64,000 nucleotides of DNA, from contig QKED01000012.1 in the NCBI GenBank assembly GCA_003252455.1, forward strand, positions 1-64,000. Reading direction: 5' to 3'. Within the stretch, counting starts at the first letter, position 1. Each line of letters opens with the position of its first letter. Source of the stretch: Gammaproteobacteria bacterium (lineage in GTDB: Bacteria; Pseudomonadota; Gammaproteobacteria; Thiohalomonadales; Thiohalomonadaceae). A program made the translations under genes and the position numbers. Under the pieces are notes generated by a model. The model had not been told where the DNA came from, did no database searches, and saw only the letters and a list, made by a program, of their open reading frames with translations. This document shows positions 57,078 through 64,000 of the stretch, one piece after another.

Positions 57078-58643
57078 TTAATCGTCCTGGGAGTCCTCGT
57101 CATCCTCGTCGTCATCATCCGGGCTGGGTTCAAGGATGATGGCATCGCTGACCAGCTGGTGGACGCTGACAATCATGTCCATGGGCATGTTGTAGTAGGG
57201 CAGCACCTTGGTGAACTGGCTCTTGCAGATCGCGCAAATGGCCGCCAGATTGGTCACCTTGTGCTCGTCTACCACTGCCTTCAGGGCCTCCATGCGGGGC
57301 AGGGCGCCCTTGACACGGATCTCCATCAGGTCGTCGGTAAGCAGACCGCCGCCGCCACCGCAGCAGAAGGTCTTTTCGTGGATGGTATCCGGGTCCATAT
57401 CCACGAAGTTGTTGCACACCGCCTTAATGACGTTGCGCGGGATATCAAACTGACCACCGGGGTAGCCACCCATACCAGAACCACGCGCGACGTTGCAGGA
57501 GTCGTGGAAGGTCAGGGTGCGCCAGTCGTTCTCGCTCGGGTCGAGATTGAGCTTGCCCTCCTGGATATAGCCCCAGGTGAACTCGCAGATGTGCTGCGGG
57601 ATCGGGTAGCTGTGGTCGAGCTGGTCCTGGAGCTTCTTGGCGTAGGGGTCGTTACCGCCAGAGCCGATACCGGCCACGGTGTTCCAGAAGCTGTAGGCGA
57701 CGCGCCAGGCGTGACCACACTCACCGACGATGATGCGCTTGACGCCGAGCTCGATGGCGGCATCGCGGATACGCTCCGCTGCACGCTTCAAGTTGGCGTA
57801 GCTGCCGATGAACATGGAGAAGTTCGCGCCCTCGGAGGCGTAGCTGCTCAGGGTCCAGCTCACACCGGCGGCGTGGAACACCTTGGCGTAGCCCATCAGG
57901 CCATCGATGTGCGGCTCGGCGAAGAAGTCGGCCGAGGGGGTGATGAGCAGGACATCGGCACCCTTCACGTCGAGGGGCAGCTTCACCTTGGCGCCGGTGT
58001 CTTCGAAGATCTCCTCCTCGAAGGACTCCAGGGTCGACTCCAGGGCCGGGGCGGGCAGGCCGAGGTTGTTACCGACCTTGTGCACCTTACCGAGGATCTC
58101 GTTGCAGTACTTCTGACCATGGCCGATGCGGTCCATGATCTCGCGTGCAGCCATGGAGATCTCGGCGGTGTCGATGCCGTAGGGGCAGAACACGGAGCAA
58201 CGACGACACTGCGAGCACTGGTGGAAGTAGCTGTACCACTCGTCGAGCACTTCACGGGTCAGGTCACGGGCGCCGACCAGCTTCGGGAAGTACTTGCCGG
58301 GCAGGGTGAAGTAACGACGATAGACGCTACGCAGCAGGTCCTGACGGGCCACCGGCATGTTCTTCGGGTCGTTGGTACCCTGGAAATAGTGGCACTTATC
58401 GGTACAGGAGCCGCACTTCACACAGGCGTCCATGTAGACGCGGAAGGAGCGGTACTTGTTGAGCAGGTCGCCCATCTCTTCGATGGCCTTCTGCTCCCAG
58501 TTCTCGACCAGCTCACCGGGGAAGCCGAGGGCCTCCTGGTGGTCGGGTTTGGCGATAAAGGGACTCAGATGTGCGGTTGCACCCTCTTCCAGCTTTGGAA
58601 TCGTCGGGTACTCTCGCAGCTCGGGAATCTGAAAATCGGCCAC
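57078..58643 (-). CDS. dsrK: DsrK, HdrD-like iron-sulfur catalytic subunit
   Basis: 521 residues. N-terminal ferredoxin-type clusters (CVKCGSCTDKCHYF and CSQCRRCSVFCPYG) and C-terminal CCG-domain signatures (FHDSCNVARGSGMGG and KTFCCGGGGGLL) as in heterodisulfide reductase HdrD. With DsrM it is thought to oxidise or reduce the DsrC disulfide/trisulfide at the cytoplasmic face. The last 15 residues form a very acidic tail (SPDDDDEDDEDSQDD). It begins 45 bases after dsrM. Confidence 0.96.
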   Translation of the reverse strand: MADFQIPELREYPTIPKLEEGATAHLSPFIAKPDHQEALGFPGELVENWEQKAIEEMGDLLNKYRSFRVYMDACVKCGSCTDKCHYFQGTNDPKNMPVARQDLLRSVYRRYFTLPGKYFPKLVGARDLTREVLDEWYSYFHQCSQCRRCSVFCPYGIDTAEISMAAREIMDRIGHGQKYCNEILGKVHKVGNNLGLPAPALESTLESFEEEIFEDTGAKVKLPLDVKGADVLLITPSADFFAEPHIDGLMGYAKVFHAAGVSWTLSSYASEGANFSMFIGSYANLKRAAERIRDAAIELGVKRIIVGECGHAWRVAYSFWNTVAGIGSGGNDPYAKKLQDQLDHSYPIPQHICEFTWGYIQEGKLNLDPSENDWRTLTFHDSCNVARGSGMGGYPGGQFDIPRNVIKAVCNNFVDMDPDTIHEKTFCCGGGGGLLTDDLMEIRVKGALPRMEALKAVVDEHKVTNLAAICAICKSQFTKVLPYYNMPMDMIVSVHQLVSDAIILEPSPDDDDEDDEDSQDD

Positions 58644-58688
58644 GCGATTCTCCTCTTAATCTCTAGATGCAGTCGGTTACAGCTGGCC

Positions 58689-59408
58689 TTACTTCTCAAG
58701 CTCGGCGGCCCAGGGTGCCAGATGACGCTTCTCGCGGGAGCTGTCGGTCTGGTTTCGGGTCGGGCTGAAGAAGACACCGGGGGCGTGCAGCAGCTTGCTG
58801 AACGGGAAGATCACCATCAGTGCGAACACCAAGAAGAGGTGAATCAGCAGCAGCGGGTCGTTCGGCAGGGGCTGCAGGGAGAAGTTGCGCAGGCCGATGA
58901 AGAACGCCTTGAGGGCGACGATATCGGTGTGGGCGACGAACTTCATGCCCAGGCCACTGAGCCCGATGGCCACGAGAAGGGCCAGCATCAGGTGATCGGA
59001 GGGGCCGGTGATGTAGCGGATACGTTCGACCAGGATGCGGCGGGCCCAAAGGCCGAGCAGACCGATCACCATGGCGAAGCCGGCATACTTGCCGAAGGGC
59101 TGGATCAGCACGACCCAATCCCACACAGGTTGTGTGAAGTAGCGCAGATGGCGCATCAGCACGAGGGCGAGCGCGACATGGAACATCCAGCCGAAGAGCC
59201 AGATCCATTTATTGGACTTGAAAAGGCTCTCGAACAGCACGACTTCACGGAAAAGGCGGAAGGCCACACCCTTCTCCGTGCGCGGAGCAGGCATGGTGGG
59301 AATCACGAGCGGCGCGGGTGTATCGTAGTATTGACGGATTTTGATGTAGAGACCGCCAACGAAAATAATCGTCGCAGCAATAAACAAAAGAGCGTACAGC
59401 GCAGACAT
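58689..59408 (-). CDS. dsrM: DsrM, b-type cytochrome membrane subunit
   Basis: 239 residues from MSALYALLF (GGAGAG upstream; an ATG 10 codons earlier lies in a basic stretch and is rejected). Five or so membrane helices with His residues suited to haem b ligation (WMFHVALALVLMRHLRYF, LLLIHLFLVFALMVIF). NarI-like. It passes electrons between the quinone pool and DsrK. A strong hairpin separates it from dsrC. Confidence 0.94.
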   Translation of the reverse strand: MSALYALLFIAATIIFVGGLYIKIRQYYDTPAPLVIPTMPAPRTEKGVAFRLFREVVLFESLFKSNKWIWLFGWMFHVALALVLMRHLRYFTQPVWDWVVLIQPFGKYAGFAMVIGLLGLWARRILVERIRYITGPSDHLMLALLVAIGLSGLGMKFVAHTDIVALKAFFIGLRNFSLQPLPNDPLLLIHLFLVFALMVIFPFSKLLHAPGVFFSPTRNQTDSSREKRHLAPWAAELEK

Positions 59409-59445
59409 TCTATCGACTCTCCGCGGGGACAAATACAATTAAGAC

Positions 59446-59469
59446 TGAGGGGCGGCGGGCCGCCCCTCA
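59446..59469 (-). terminator. Intra-operon hairpin between dsrC and dsrM
   Basis: A perfect GC-rich inverted repeat (59446-59456 with 59459-59469), forming a 10-11 bp stem with a tiny loop, begins 9 bases after the dsrC stop. The T content that follows is modest (GTCTTAATTGTATTTG on the minus strand). It probably acts as a partial terminator or as a 3' stabiliser for dsrC-containing transcripts. Confidence 0.6.
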
Positions 59470-59478
59470 CCGGTGCAA

Positions 59479-59811
59479 TTAGATGCAGCCGGTCGGCTTG
59501 GGCAGACCAGCGATCTTGCACGCCTGCTTGGCAGGACCGTAGGGGAACAGCTCGTACAGGTACTTGCTGTTGCCCTTCTCCTTGCCGAGCTTCTTGCCAA
59601 TGGCCTTGGTCAGCACGCGGACAGCGGGAGCAATCTGGTACTCGTCGTAGTACTCACGCAGGAAGTCGATCACCTCCCAGTGAGACTCGGTCATGTCGAC
59701 GCCCTCGTCCTTGGCCAGGATCTCGGCGACGTCACGGTCCCACTCGTTCAGGTTGAGGAGGTAACCCTCTTCGTCGGTCTCGTAGGTCTTGCCGTTCAGT
59801 TCGATTGCCAT
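59479..59811 (-). CDS. dsrC: DsrC, sulfur-carrier protein
   Basis: 110 residues, typical DsrC. The C-terminal arm carries the two conserved cysteines: Cys98 (KQACKIAG) and Cys109, the penultimate residue (PTGCI). These bind persulfide sulfur from DsrEFH and present it to DsrAB. The body is the usual helical TusE-like fold (FPYGPAKQ near the arm). It is 32 bases after dsrH; its own hairpin downstream may favour its abundance. Confidence 0.97.
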   Translation of the reverse strand: MAIELNGKTYETDEEGYLLNLNEWDRDVAEILAKDEGVDMTESHWEVIDFLREYYDEYQIAPAVRVLTKAIGKKLGKEKGNSKYLYELFPYGPAKQACKIAGLPKPTGCI

Positions 59812-59843
59812 TGTTACTTACTCCAAGTATTTGGTGAGTTTGA

Positions 59844-60143
59844 TTACAGCCAAGCGGTGGTCTTGTCGGTCTCGCAGACGAGGTCGACAAAGCCGCTGTA
59901 GTCCACAAGCTTAATGCCGTCCATGACCTTGTCGGCGACGCCACGGGCCGCGAGGTCCGGGGCGAGTGCAGCGATGGTCACGGTACCCATGGCCTGGGCA
60001 ATGGTCTCGGCAACGCTGCTGTCCTTGAGCGCGGCGTAGACGCCGTCCTCGATGAGGAGGACGGTGCTGCCGCTGGTGGCCATCTTCAGACAGGTCTCCA
60101 GGGAGTTGCTGCCGAAGGGCGATTTGTTGACGGTGTGTAGCAT
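59844..60143 (-). CDS. dsrH: DsrH, subunit of the sulfurtransferase DsrEFH
   Basis: 99 residues, TusB-like. The N-terminus MLHTVNKSPFGSNSLETCLK contains the conserved Cys (residue 18 here, equivalent to the redox cysteine of A. vinosum DsrH). It forms the E2F2H2 hexamer that hands sulfur to DsrC. It lies 13 bases after dsrF. Confidence 0.95.
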   Translation of the reverse strand: MLHTVNKSPFGSNSLETCLKMATSGSTVLLIEDGVYAALKDSSVAETIAQAMGTVTIAALAPDLAARGVADKVMDGIKLVDYSGFVDLVCETDKTTAWL

Positions 60144-60156
60144 CGATTCTCTCCTC

Positions 60157-60546
60157 TTAGAAGCTCAGGACCACGTCCTGCTCGTCGAGCATGCCGGCGA
60201 TCTCGCTGTCGGCGACCACTTCCACGTCGACCAGCAGGTCGTCAGCGGTCAGGCCACGAGCGGCGAGGGCCTCCTCGGACACATAGAGCTTCTCCACGTC
60301 GTACATTTCGAGTGCACGGTAAGTAGGAGAGAAGTTCTTCATGCCGATACCGTCGGTCTTCTGACCCTTGGTCAGCTGGAATACGCCGTCGTCCAGGAAG
60401 AACAGGCTCACGTCCTGCTCGAAGGCGGCGCCGATCAGAACCACTTCGAGGGATTCCAGGGCATAGATGGTGCCGTAAGGAGCTTTGCGATTGATATACG
60501 CAAACTTCTTGATGGTGCCGCCCTCGTCCATCATTTCATCACTCAT
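60157..60546 (-). CDS. dsrF: DsrF, subunit of the sulfurtransferase DsrEFH
   Basis: 129 residues, TusC-like (KKFAYINRKAPYGTIYALESLEVVLIGAAFEQDVSLFFLDDGVFQL). No Cys is seen, so it cannot itself carry sulfur and is expected to be structural in the hexamer. It lies 17 bases after dsrE. Confidence 0.95.
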   Translation of the reverse strand: MSDEMMDEGGTIKKFAYINRKAPYGTIYALESLEVVLIGAAFEQDVSLFFLDDGVFQLTKGQKTDGIGMKNFSPTYRALEMYDVEKLYVSEEALAARGLTADDLLVDVEVVADSEIAGMLDEQDVVLSF

Positions 60547-60563
60547 TCTTCTTTACTCCCGCA

Positions 60564-60956
60564 TTAGTCGCCGAAGACGACCAGACGATCGCTCTGAATA
60601 CCGGCCTCAATCAGCTGACCCAGACCGGAGATACGGAACCCGGGTGCGATGTTGTCGGCGTCCTTACTGTTACGCTTGGCCTCGTCGGCGTCGGCGATAC
60701 CGCGACGCTGGGCAGCGGCCACACAGATCACCAGGTCGATGTTGTGCTTTTCGGCCAGTGCGCTCCAACGGGCGACGATGTTGCGATCGTCCTGCGGAGG
60801 GGTGGTCAGGCGAGTGCCGTTATTCACGCCATCGTGGTAGAAGAAGATACGGTAGATCTCGTGCCCCTTCTCCAGTGCGGCCTCGACAAACTTGTACGCG
60901 GTGTCGGCGGCCTGATGGGTGTAAGGACCCTCGTTAACCTGAATTGCTAACTTCAT
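60564..60956 (-). CDS. dsrE: DsrE, sulfur-binding subunit of DsrEFH
   Basis: 130 residues, TusD-like. The active Cys78 lies in IDLVICVAAAQRRGI at the expected place; it carries persulfide sulfur for transfer to DsrC. The family segment HDGVNNGTRLTTPPQDD is intact. It is 28 bases after dsrB. Together with DsrF, DsrH and DsrC it marks the sulfur-oxidising (reverse) type of dsr pathway. Confidence 0.97.
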   Translation of the reverse strand: MKLAIQVNEGPYTHQAADTAYKFVEAALEKGHEIYRIFFYHDGVNNGTRLTTPPQDDRNIVARWSALAEKHNIDLVICVAAAQRRGIADADEAKRNSKDADNIAPGFRISGLGQLIEAGIQSDRLVVFGD

Positions 60957-60984
60957 TAGGTCTAAACTCCTTGATTCCCGCGCC

Positions 60985-62055
60985 TCAGAAGCGGATGTGC
61001 GCAGAGGCGTTCAGGTTGACGCGGCCACCGCGCCAGTTGTCGATGTGGAACTTGGTGAAGGGCAGGCCGGTCTTGTCGAAGAACTGCGCCCAGCCGATAC
61101 GCTCGACCCAATCACCGATGCGTTCCCAATCCTTGGCGTCTTCTTTGTAGACGGCGAGGATGTTCTTGACGATGGCAGCGGCCTCGGGCCAACGCGGGGG
61201 GTTGTTCGGGATGCCAGCGGCCACGAGCTTGTGGAACATCGGCTTGGAACGGGCGTTGGAGTGCTTGCCACCGACCCAGATGGCCAGCTTGGAGAACTCG
61301 GGGTCGTTGATCTGCATGGGGGGGCAGGGGGGGAAGCAGGCGCCGCAGCAGACACACTTCTTCTCGTCGACCTCAAGAGAGGGCTTGCCGTTGACCATGG
61401 CGGGGCGGATAGCGGCCACCGGGCAGCGGGCAACAACGGAAGGACGCTCGCAGACGTTGGCAACCAGGTCGTGGTTGATCTTCGGCGGCTTGGTGTGCTG
61501 GATGTTGATGGCGATATCACCCTGACCACCGCAGTTGATCTGGCAGCAGGAGGTGGTGATGTGCACGCGGTTGGGCATCTCTTCCTTGATGAACTCTTCG
61601 TGGAGCTCGTCCATCAGGGCCTTCACCACGCCGGAGGCGTCGGTGCCGGGGATGTCGCAGTGCAGCCAACCCTGGGTGTGAGAGATCATGGTCACTGAAG
61701 GACCGGTACCGCCGACGGGGAAACCCTCGCTGGTCAGCTTCTCGACCAGGGGAGCCACCTTCGCCTCATCGGCGACCATGAACTCGATGTTGGAGCGCAT
61801 GGTGAAGCGGACAAAGCCATCGGCGTACTCGTCACCGATATCGCACAGCTTGCGAATGGTGGCAAGGTCCATCTGGCGCTGGGTACCGGCACGAACGGTC
61901 CACACCTGGTCGCCGCTCTTGGCAACGTGGCGCAGAACGCCCGGACGCGGACGGTCGTGGTAGCTCCACTGACCGAAGTTCTCACGCAGGGTGGGATGCA
62001 TGTACGGGAAAGGATCTGGCACACCACTTTCGATAGGCATACGAGGTGCGGACAT
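60985..62055 (-). CDS. dsrB: DsrB, beta subunit of reverse dissimilatory sulfite reductase
   Basis: 356 residues from MSAPRMPIE, chosen because a perfect GGAGG lies 6 bases upstream; a start 6 codons earlier would place the ribosome site inside the gene. Sirohaem/cluster region with TTSCCQINCGGQGD and CERPSVVARCPVAAI; the ferredoxin insert is CVCCGACFPPCPPMQI. In complex with DsrA it oxidises sulfide bound to DsrC to sulfite. It is separated from dsrA by 114 bases that hold a long perfect hairpin. Confidence 0.97.
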   Translation of the reverse strand: MSAPRMPIESGVPDPFPYMHPTLRENFGQWSYHDRPRPGVLRHVAKSGDQVWTVRAGTQRQMDLATIRKLCDIGDEYADGFVRFTMRSNIEFMVADEAKVAPLVEKLTSEGFPVGGTGPSVTMISHTQGWLHCDIPGTDASGVVKALMDELHEEFIKEEMPNRVHITTSCCQINCGGQGDIAINIQHTKPPKINHDLVANVCERPSVVARCPVAAIRPAMVNGKPSLEVDEKKCVCCGACFPPCPPMQINDPEFSKLAIWVGGKHSNARSKPMFHKLVAAGIPNNPPRWPEAAAIVKNILAVYKEDAKDWERIGDWVERIGWAQFFDKTGLPFTKFHIDNWRGGRVNLNASAHIRF

Positions 62056-62100
62056 GTTTACCTCCAGTTTCACTCAGGAATTCAGACTAGAATTTGTTAT

Positions 62101-62133
62101 ACGGGGCGTTACGGCAAGGCCGTAACGCCCCGT
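62101..62133 (-). other. Perfect 15-bp hairpin between dsrA and dsrB
   Basis: The arms 62101-62115 and 62119-62133 are exact reverse complements with a 3-base loop. It sits about 36 bases after the dsrA stop and 45 bases before the dsrB ATG, and no T run follows. More likely an mRNA stability or processing element than a terminator, since dsrB must be co-expressed. Confidence 0.85.
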
Positions 62134-62169
62134 GGGGACAGCTTCCGTCAGAGGTCGGGAAGCGTGGTC

Positions 62170-63420
62170 TTAGCTGGCGGAGGCCGCCTTGCGCTCGGCC
62201 CACTTCTCAGCCTCTTCATCCCAACCATCCATACGCACATAAGAGTTCATGCGCGGCTGGTTGATCATGTTGGGGTCGACGTCGATGCCGAGGCCTTCGA
62301 GGAAGTTGACCAGACCGATACGCTCGATCATCTCACCGGTACGCTCGTGCTCGAGGGCGTTCTCGGCGAAGAAGTCGATGACTTCACCGGCCAGCTCTTC
62401 GATGGCCTCGAAGTCCTCGTCCTCCTCCATCTTCATGAAGGGGACGATCACGGTGCCCATCAGGTCACCGATCTTCAGGGTACGCTTACCACCGATGAGG
62501 ACGGAGACGCCCTTGTCGTCACCGGGGGAGAGGGCCTTGTTCATGACGTTCAGGCAGTGCATGCAGCGCACGCAGTTCTTGTTGTCGACGGCCAGGGTGT
62601 CGTCGTCGTTCAGGCTCAGGGCGTTGGTCGGGCAGCGGGTGATGACATTGTCGATCACATACTTGCGGCCGCGGTTCTCCACAAAGGCCTTCACCTCGGC
62701 CTGGTCCACCTTCATGTCGTCACGCCAGGTGCCGATGACGGCGAAGTCGGCGCGGTGGATGGAGTTCATGCAGTCGTTCGGGCAGCCGGAGACCTTGAAC
62801 TTCATCTTGTAGGGGAGGGCAGGACGGTGCATGTCGTCGAGGAAGGCGTTCACCAGGGTGCGGTGTACGCGCTGCTCGTTGGTGCAAGACTGCTCACAAC
62901 GAGCGGCACCGACGCAGGACATACCGGTACGCACGGCAGGGCCGGCGCCACCCAGGTCGAAGCCCATCTCGTTCAGCTCGTCGAAGGCGGGCTGGACGTT
63001 CTCGGTGGTGCAGCCCTGGAACATGATGTCACCAGACTGGCCGTGGAAGGCGATAAGACCGGAGCCGTACTTCTCCCACACGTCGCAGAACTTGCGCATC
63101 ACTTCGGTGGTGTAGTGGTTGCCGGCCGGGGGCATGATGCGCAGGGTGTGGAACTCGGCCGCTGCGGGGAACAGGGGCTTCTTGTCCTCGCCGAGCAGCT
63201 CGGTGAAGCGGGGGATGACGCCGCCGCCGTAACCGATAACGCCGACCGTACCACCCTTCCAGTAGCCCTTGCGGGTCTTGTAGGAGGTTTCGAGCTGGCC
63301 GAGCAGGTCGACCATCATGTCGTTGGTTTCAGCCAGACGCTTGAGGCCGGTCACGAAGCTCGGCCACGGGCCGGTCTCGAGCTGATCCAGCATCGGGGTG
63401 TCATGCATCTTCTTAGCCAT
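62170..63420 (-). CDS. dsrA: DsrA, alpha subunit of reverse dissimilatory sulfite reductase
   Basis: 416 residues from MAKKMHDTPML (GGAGAAAG at good spacing; an earlier in-frame ATG is rejected). The sirohaem-[4Fe-4S] ligand motifs GMSCVGAARCEQSC (C-x5-C) and VSGCPNDCMNS (C-x3-C) and the ferredoxin insert NCVRCMHCLNVMNK are intact. With DsrB it forms the catalytic alpha2beta2 enzyme that runs in the oxidative direction in bacteria possessing dsrEFH and dsrL. It is the first gene of the dsr operon, with a 469-base upstream region. Confidence 0.97.
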   Translation of the reverse strand: MAKKMHDTPMLDQLETGPWPSFVTGLKRLAETNDMMVDLLGQLETSYKTRKGYWKGGTVGVIGYGGGVIPRFTELLGEDKKPLFPAAAEFHTLRIMPPAGNHYTTEVMRKFCDVWEKYGSGLIAFHGQSGDIMFQGCTTENVQPAFDELNEMGFDLGGAGPAVRTGMSCVGAARCEQSCTNEQRVHRTLVNAFLDDMHRPALPYKMKFKVSGCPNDCMNSIHRADFAVIGTWRDDMKVDQAEVKAFVENRGRKYVIDNVITRCPTNALSLNDDDTLAVDNKNCVRCMHCLNVMNKALSPGDDKGVSVLIGGKRTLKIGDLMGTVIVPFMKMEEDEDFEAIEELAGEVIDFFAENALEHERTGEMIERIGLVNFLEGLGIDVDPNMINQPRMNSYVRMDGWDEEAEKWAERKAASAS

Positions 63421-63889
63421 TACAGCTTTCTCCAATTGGTTAGGGTTTCAAACCGGTCTGCCGGTGGCATTCTGACCGGCCTTTGCAAGCTTGCAGGTAC
63501 TGCTTGGAAACCCTGCAAGAACTTCAGGTCGTGGCCATGGGCACACGTCGAGAAGAGTGGATCTAATCTGGGCGCAAAGTTTAGAAGCGACGCCTAGGCA
63601 AGCAAATTCTCCCTATGGGGGGGGAGGAGGTATATTAGATACCCCTTATGGGATATATGAGAAATTAATGGCCCCTCATTACCCCTTCCAATGCCGCGCA
63701 AAGGGCCCCTTATCGCCAGCGCGCAAATTAATACCCGACCGCGAACGCCGTGTCTACCCTTATGAACCCATTGATTTTGCTTGCGGAAAGTGCTTCACAT
63801 CAGCGTTTACTTAATCAACAAACGCTAACATACTGATTACACTGAGAGAGTTGACAGCTGGATGACAGTTGTCATTATCCCTACAAATT
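63421..63889 (-). promoter_or_regulatory. Upstream region of the dsr operon
   Basis: This 469-base stretch has no supportable gene and is visibly more A+T-rich than the coding DNA around it, notably at 63600-63890. A weak sigma-70-like promoter facing dsrA is possible (TTGGAA at 63691-63686, 17-base gap, TTAATT at 63668-63663). Three dyads stand out: 63629-63643 (5-bp arms), 63802-63826 (7-bp arms AGCGTTT/AAACGCT, 11-base spacer) and 63862-63875 (6-bp arms ATGACA/TGTCAT). Two related CCC(T)TATGGG sequences lie at about 63611 and 63642. The leader would be about 240 bases if the promoter guess is right. Confidence 0.45.
63802..63826. promoter_or_regulatory. Inverted repeat in the dsr upstream region (possible operator)
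   Basis: Perfect 7-bp arms AGCGTTT (63802-63808) and AAACGCT (63820-63826) flank an 11-base A/T-rich spacer. Size and position, between the dsr operon and the gene at the right edge, suit a dimeric regulator site. No regulator family can be named. Confidence 0.35.
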
Positions 63890-64000
63890 TCAGTTTTTTT
63901 TCTTTACGTCGGCGTTAACCGGTACCTTCGCGGCCTTCTTCGCCTCACGCCGTTCGATGCGTGAGAAGAGACGCCGGTACCAGAGCCAACGGATGAGCAG
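63890..64000 (-). CDS. C-terminal end of an unidentified gene (partial, runs off right edge)
   Basis: Only the last 36 codons and the TGA stop are inside the window. The peptide begins LLIRWLWYRRLFSRIERRE and ends in a Lys/Ala-rich tail (VNADVKKKN). The aromatic start followed by strongly basic residues looks like the end of a membrane helix with a cytoplasmic tail. Codon use and G+C rise sharply here compared with the A+T-rich region before it, supporting real coding sequence. It would be transcribed toward dsrA. Family not recognisable. Confidence 0.55.
   Translation of the reverse strand: MLIRWLWYRRLFSRIERREAKKAAKVPVNADVKKKN

Noticed and set aside
55040-63597. Long open frames on the plus strand opposite dsrA-dsrL (up to 865 codons)
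   Set aside because: They are mirror frames of GC-rich genes: His/Val/Leu-rich translations without domains, lying opposite well-recognised dsr genes.
63851-63878. Plus-strand promoter (TTGACA at 63851, then CATTAT 16 bases later)
   Set aside because: It would point away from dsr and against the gene at the right edge; the -10 match is poor.

Overview
The window (about 65% G+C by eye) looks like chromosome of a sulfur-oxidising gammaproteobacterium, most likely of the Chromatiales. The basis is a complete reverse-type dissimilatory sulfite reductase (dsr) cluster on the minus strand at 49.6-63.4 kb, in the order dsrA-B-E-F-H-C-M-K-L-J-O-P-(extra gene)-N-R. This is the order known from purple sulfur bacteria such as Allochromatium vinosum. 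No photosynthesis gene lies in the window, so phototrophy cannot be decided.

Left part (1-13.2 kb, all minus). A three-gene phosphorelay operon comes first: a CheB-CheR-PAS hybrid kinase, a membrane hybrid kinase with a degenerate receiver, and a response regulator-PAS protein cut by the window edge. Next is a metabolic operon xseB-ispA-dxs-queD-folE2 for isoprenoid precursors and pterins.

Middle-left (13.4-23.7 kb). This holds a small outer-membrane protein and a lipoprotein with a GlyGly-CTERM tail (probable rhombosortase substrate). A compact six-gene uptake operon follows: TonB-dependent receptor, orphan solute-binding protein, di-haem oxidoreductase-like cytochrome, ExbB, ExbD, TonB. 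Then come a Cys-rich protein of unknown function, a Sel1-repeat protein and a DUF302 membrane protein ending in a strong terminator.

Centre (23.7-45.5 kb). A two-partner secretion pair (TpsB plus a 4345-residue exoprotein built from three tandem repeat families) is followed within 19 bases by a class III adenylate cyclase carrying an FHA domain. Convergent to these is a PP2C phosphatase, a giant Ser/Thr kinase and a small membrane protein. The kinase N-terminus carries about thirteen Thr-Gln/Glu-Leu-like motifs that could serve as phosphothreonine docking sites for the neighbouring FHA domain. I regard this adhesin/cyclase/kinase/phosphatase set as the best candidate for an undescribed system here.

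Right part (45.7-64 kb). pabB is followed by a NarX/NarL-like two-component pair in the place where A. vinosum has dsrS, and then by the dsr cluster. A perfect 14-bp-stem terminator lies directly after dsrP, separating dsrA-P from a TrpD2/YbiB-like gene, dsrN and dsrR. Perfect hairpins also lie between dsrA and dsrB and between dsrC and dsrM, which may set unequal expression inside the operon. DsrR carries an unusual Cys-rich tail. Together DsrAB (sulfite reductase run backwards), DsrEFH and DsrC (sulfur relay), DsrMKJOP (membrane electron transfer), DsrL (NAD(P)H oxidoreductase) and DsrN (sirohaem amidation) oxidise stored or bound sulfur to sulfite.
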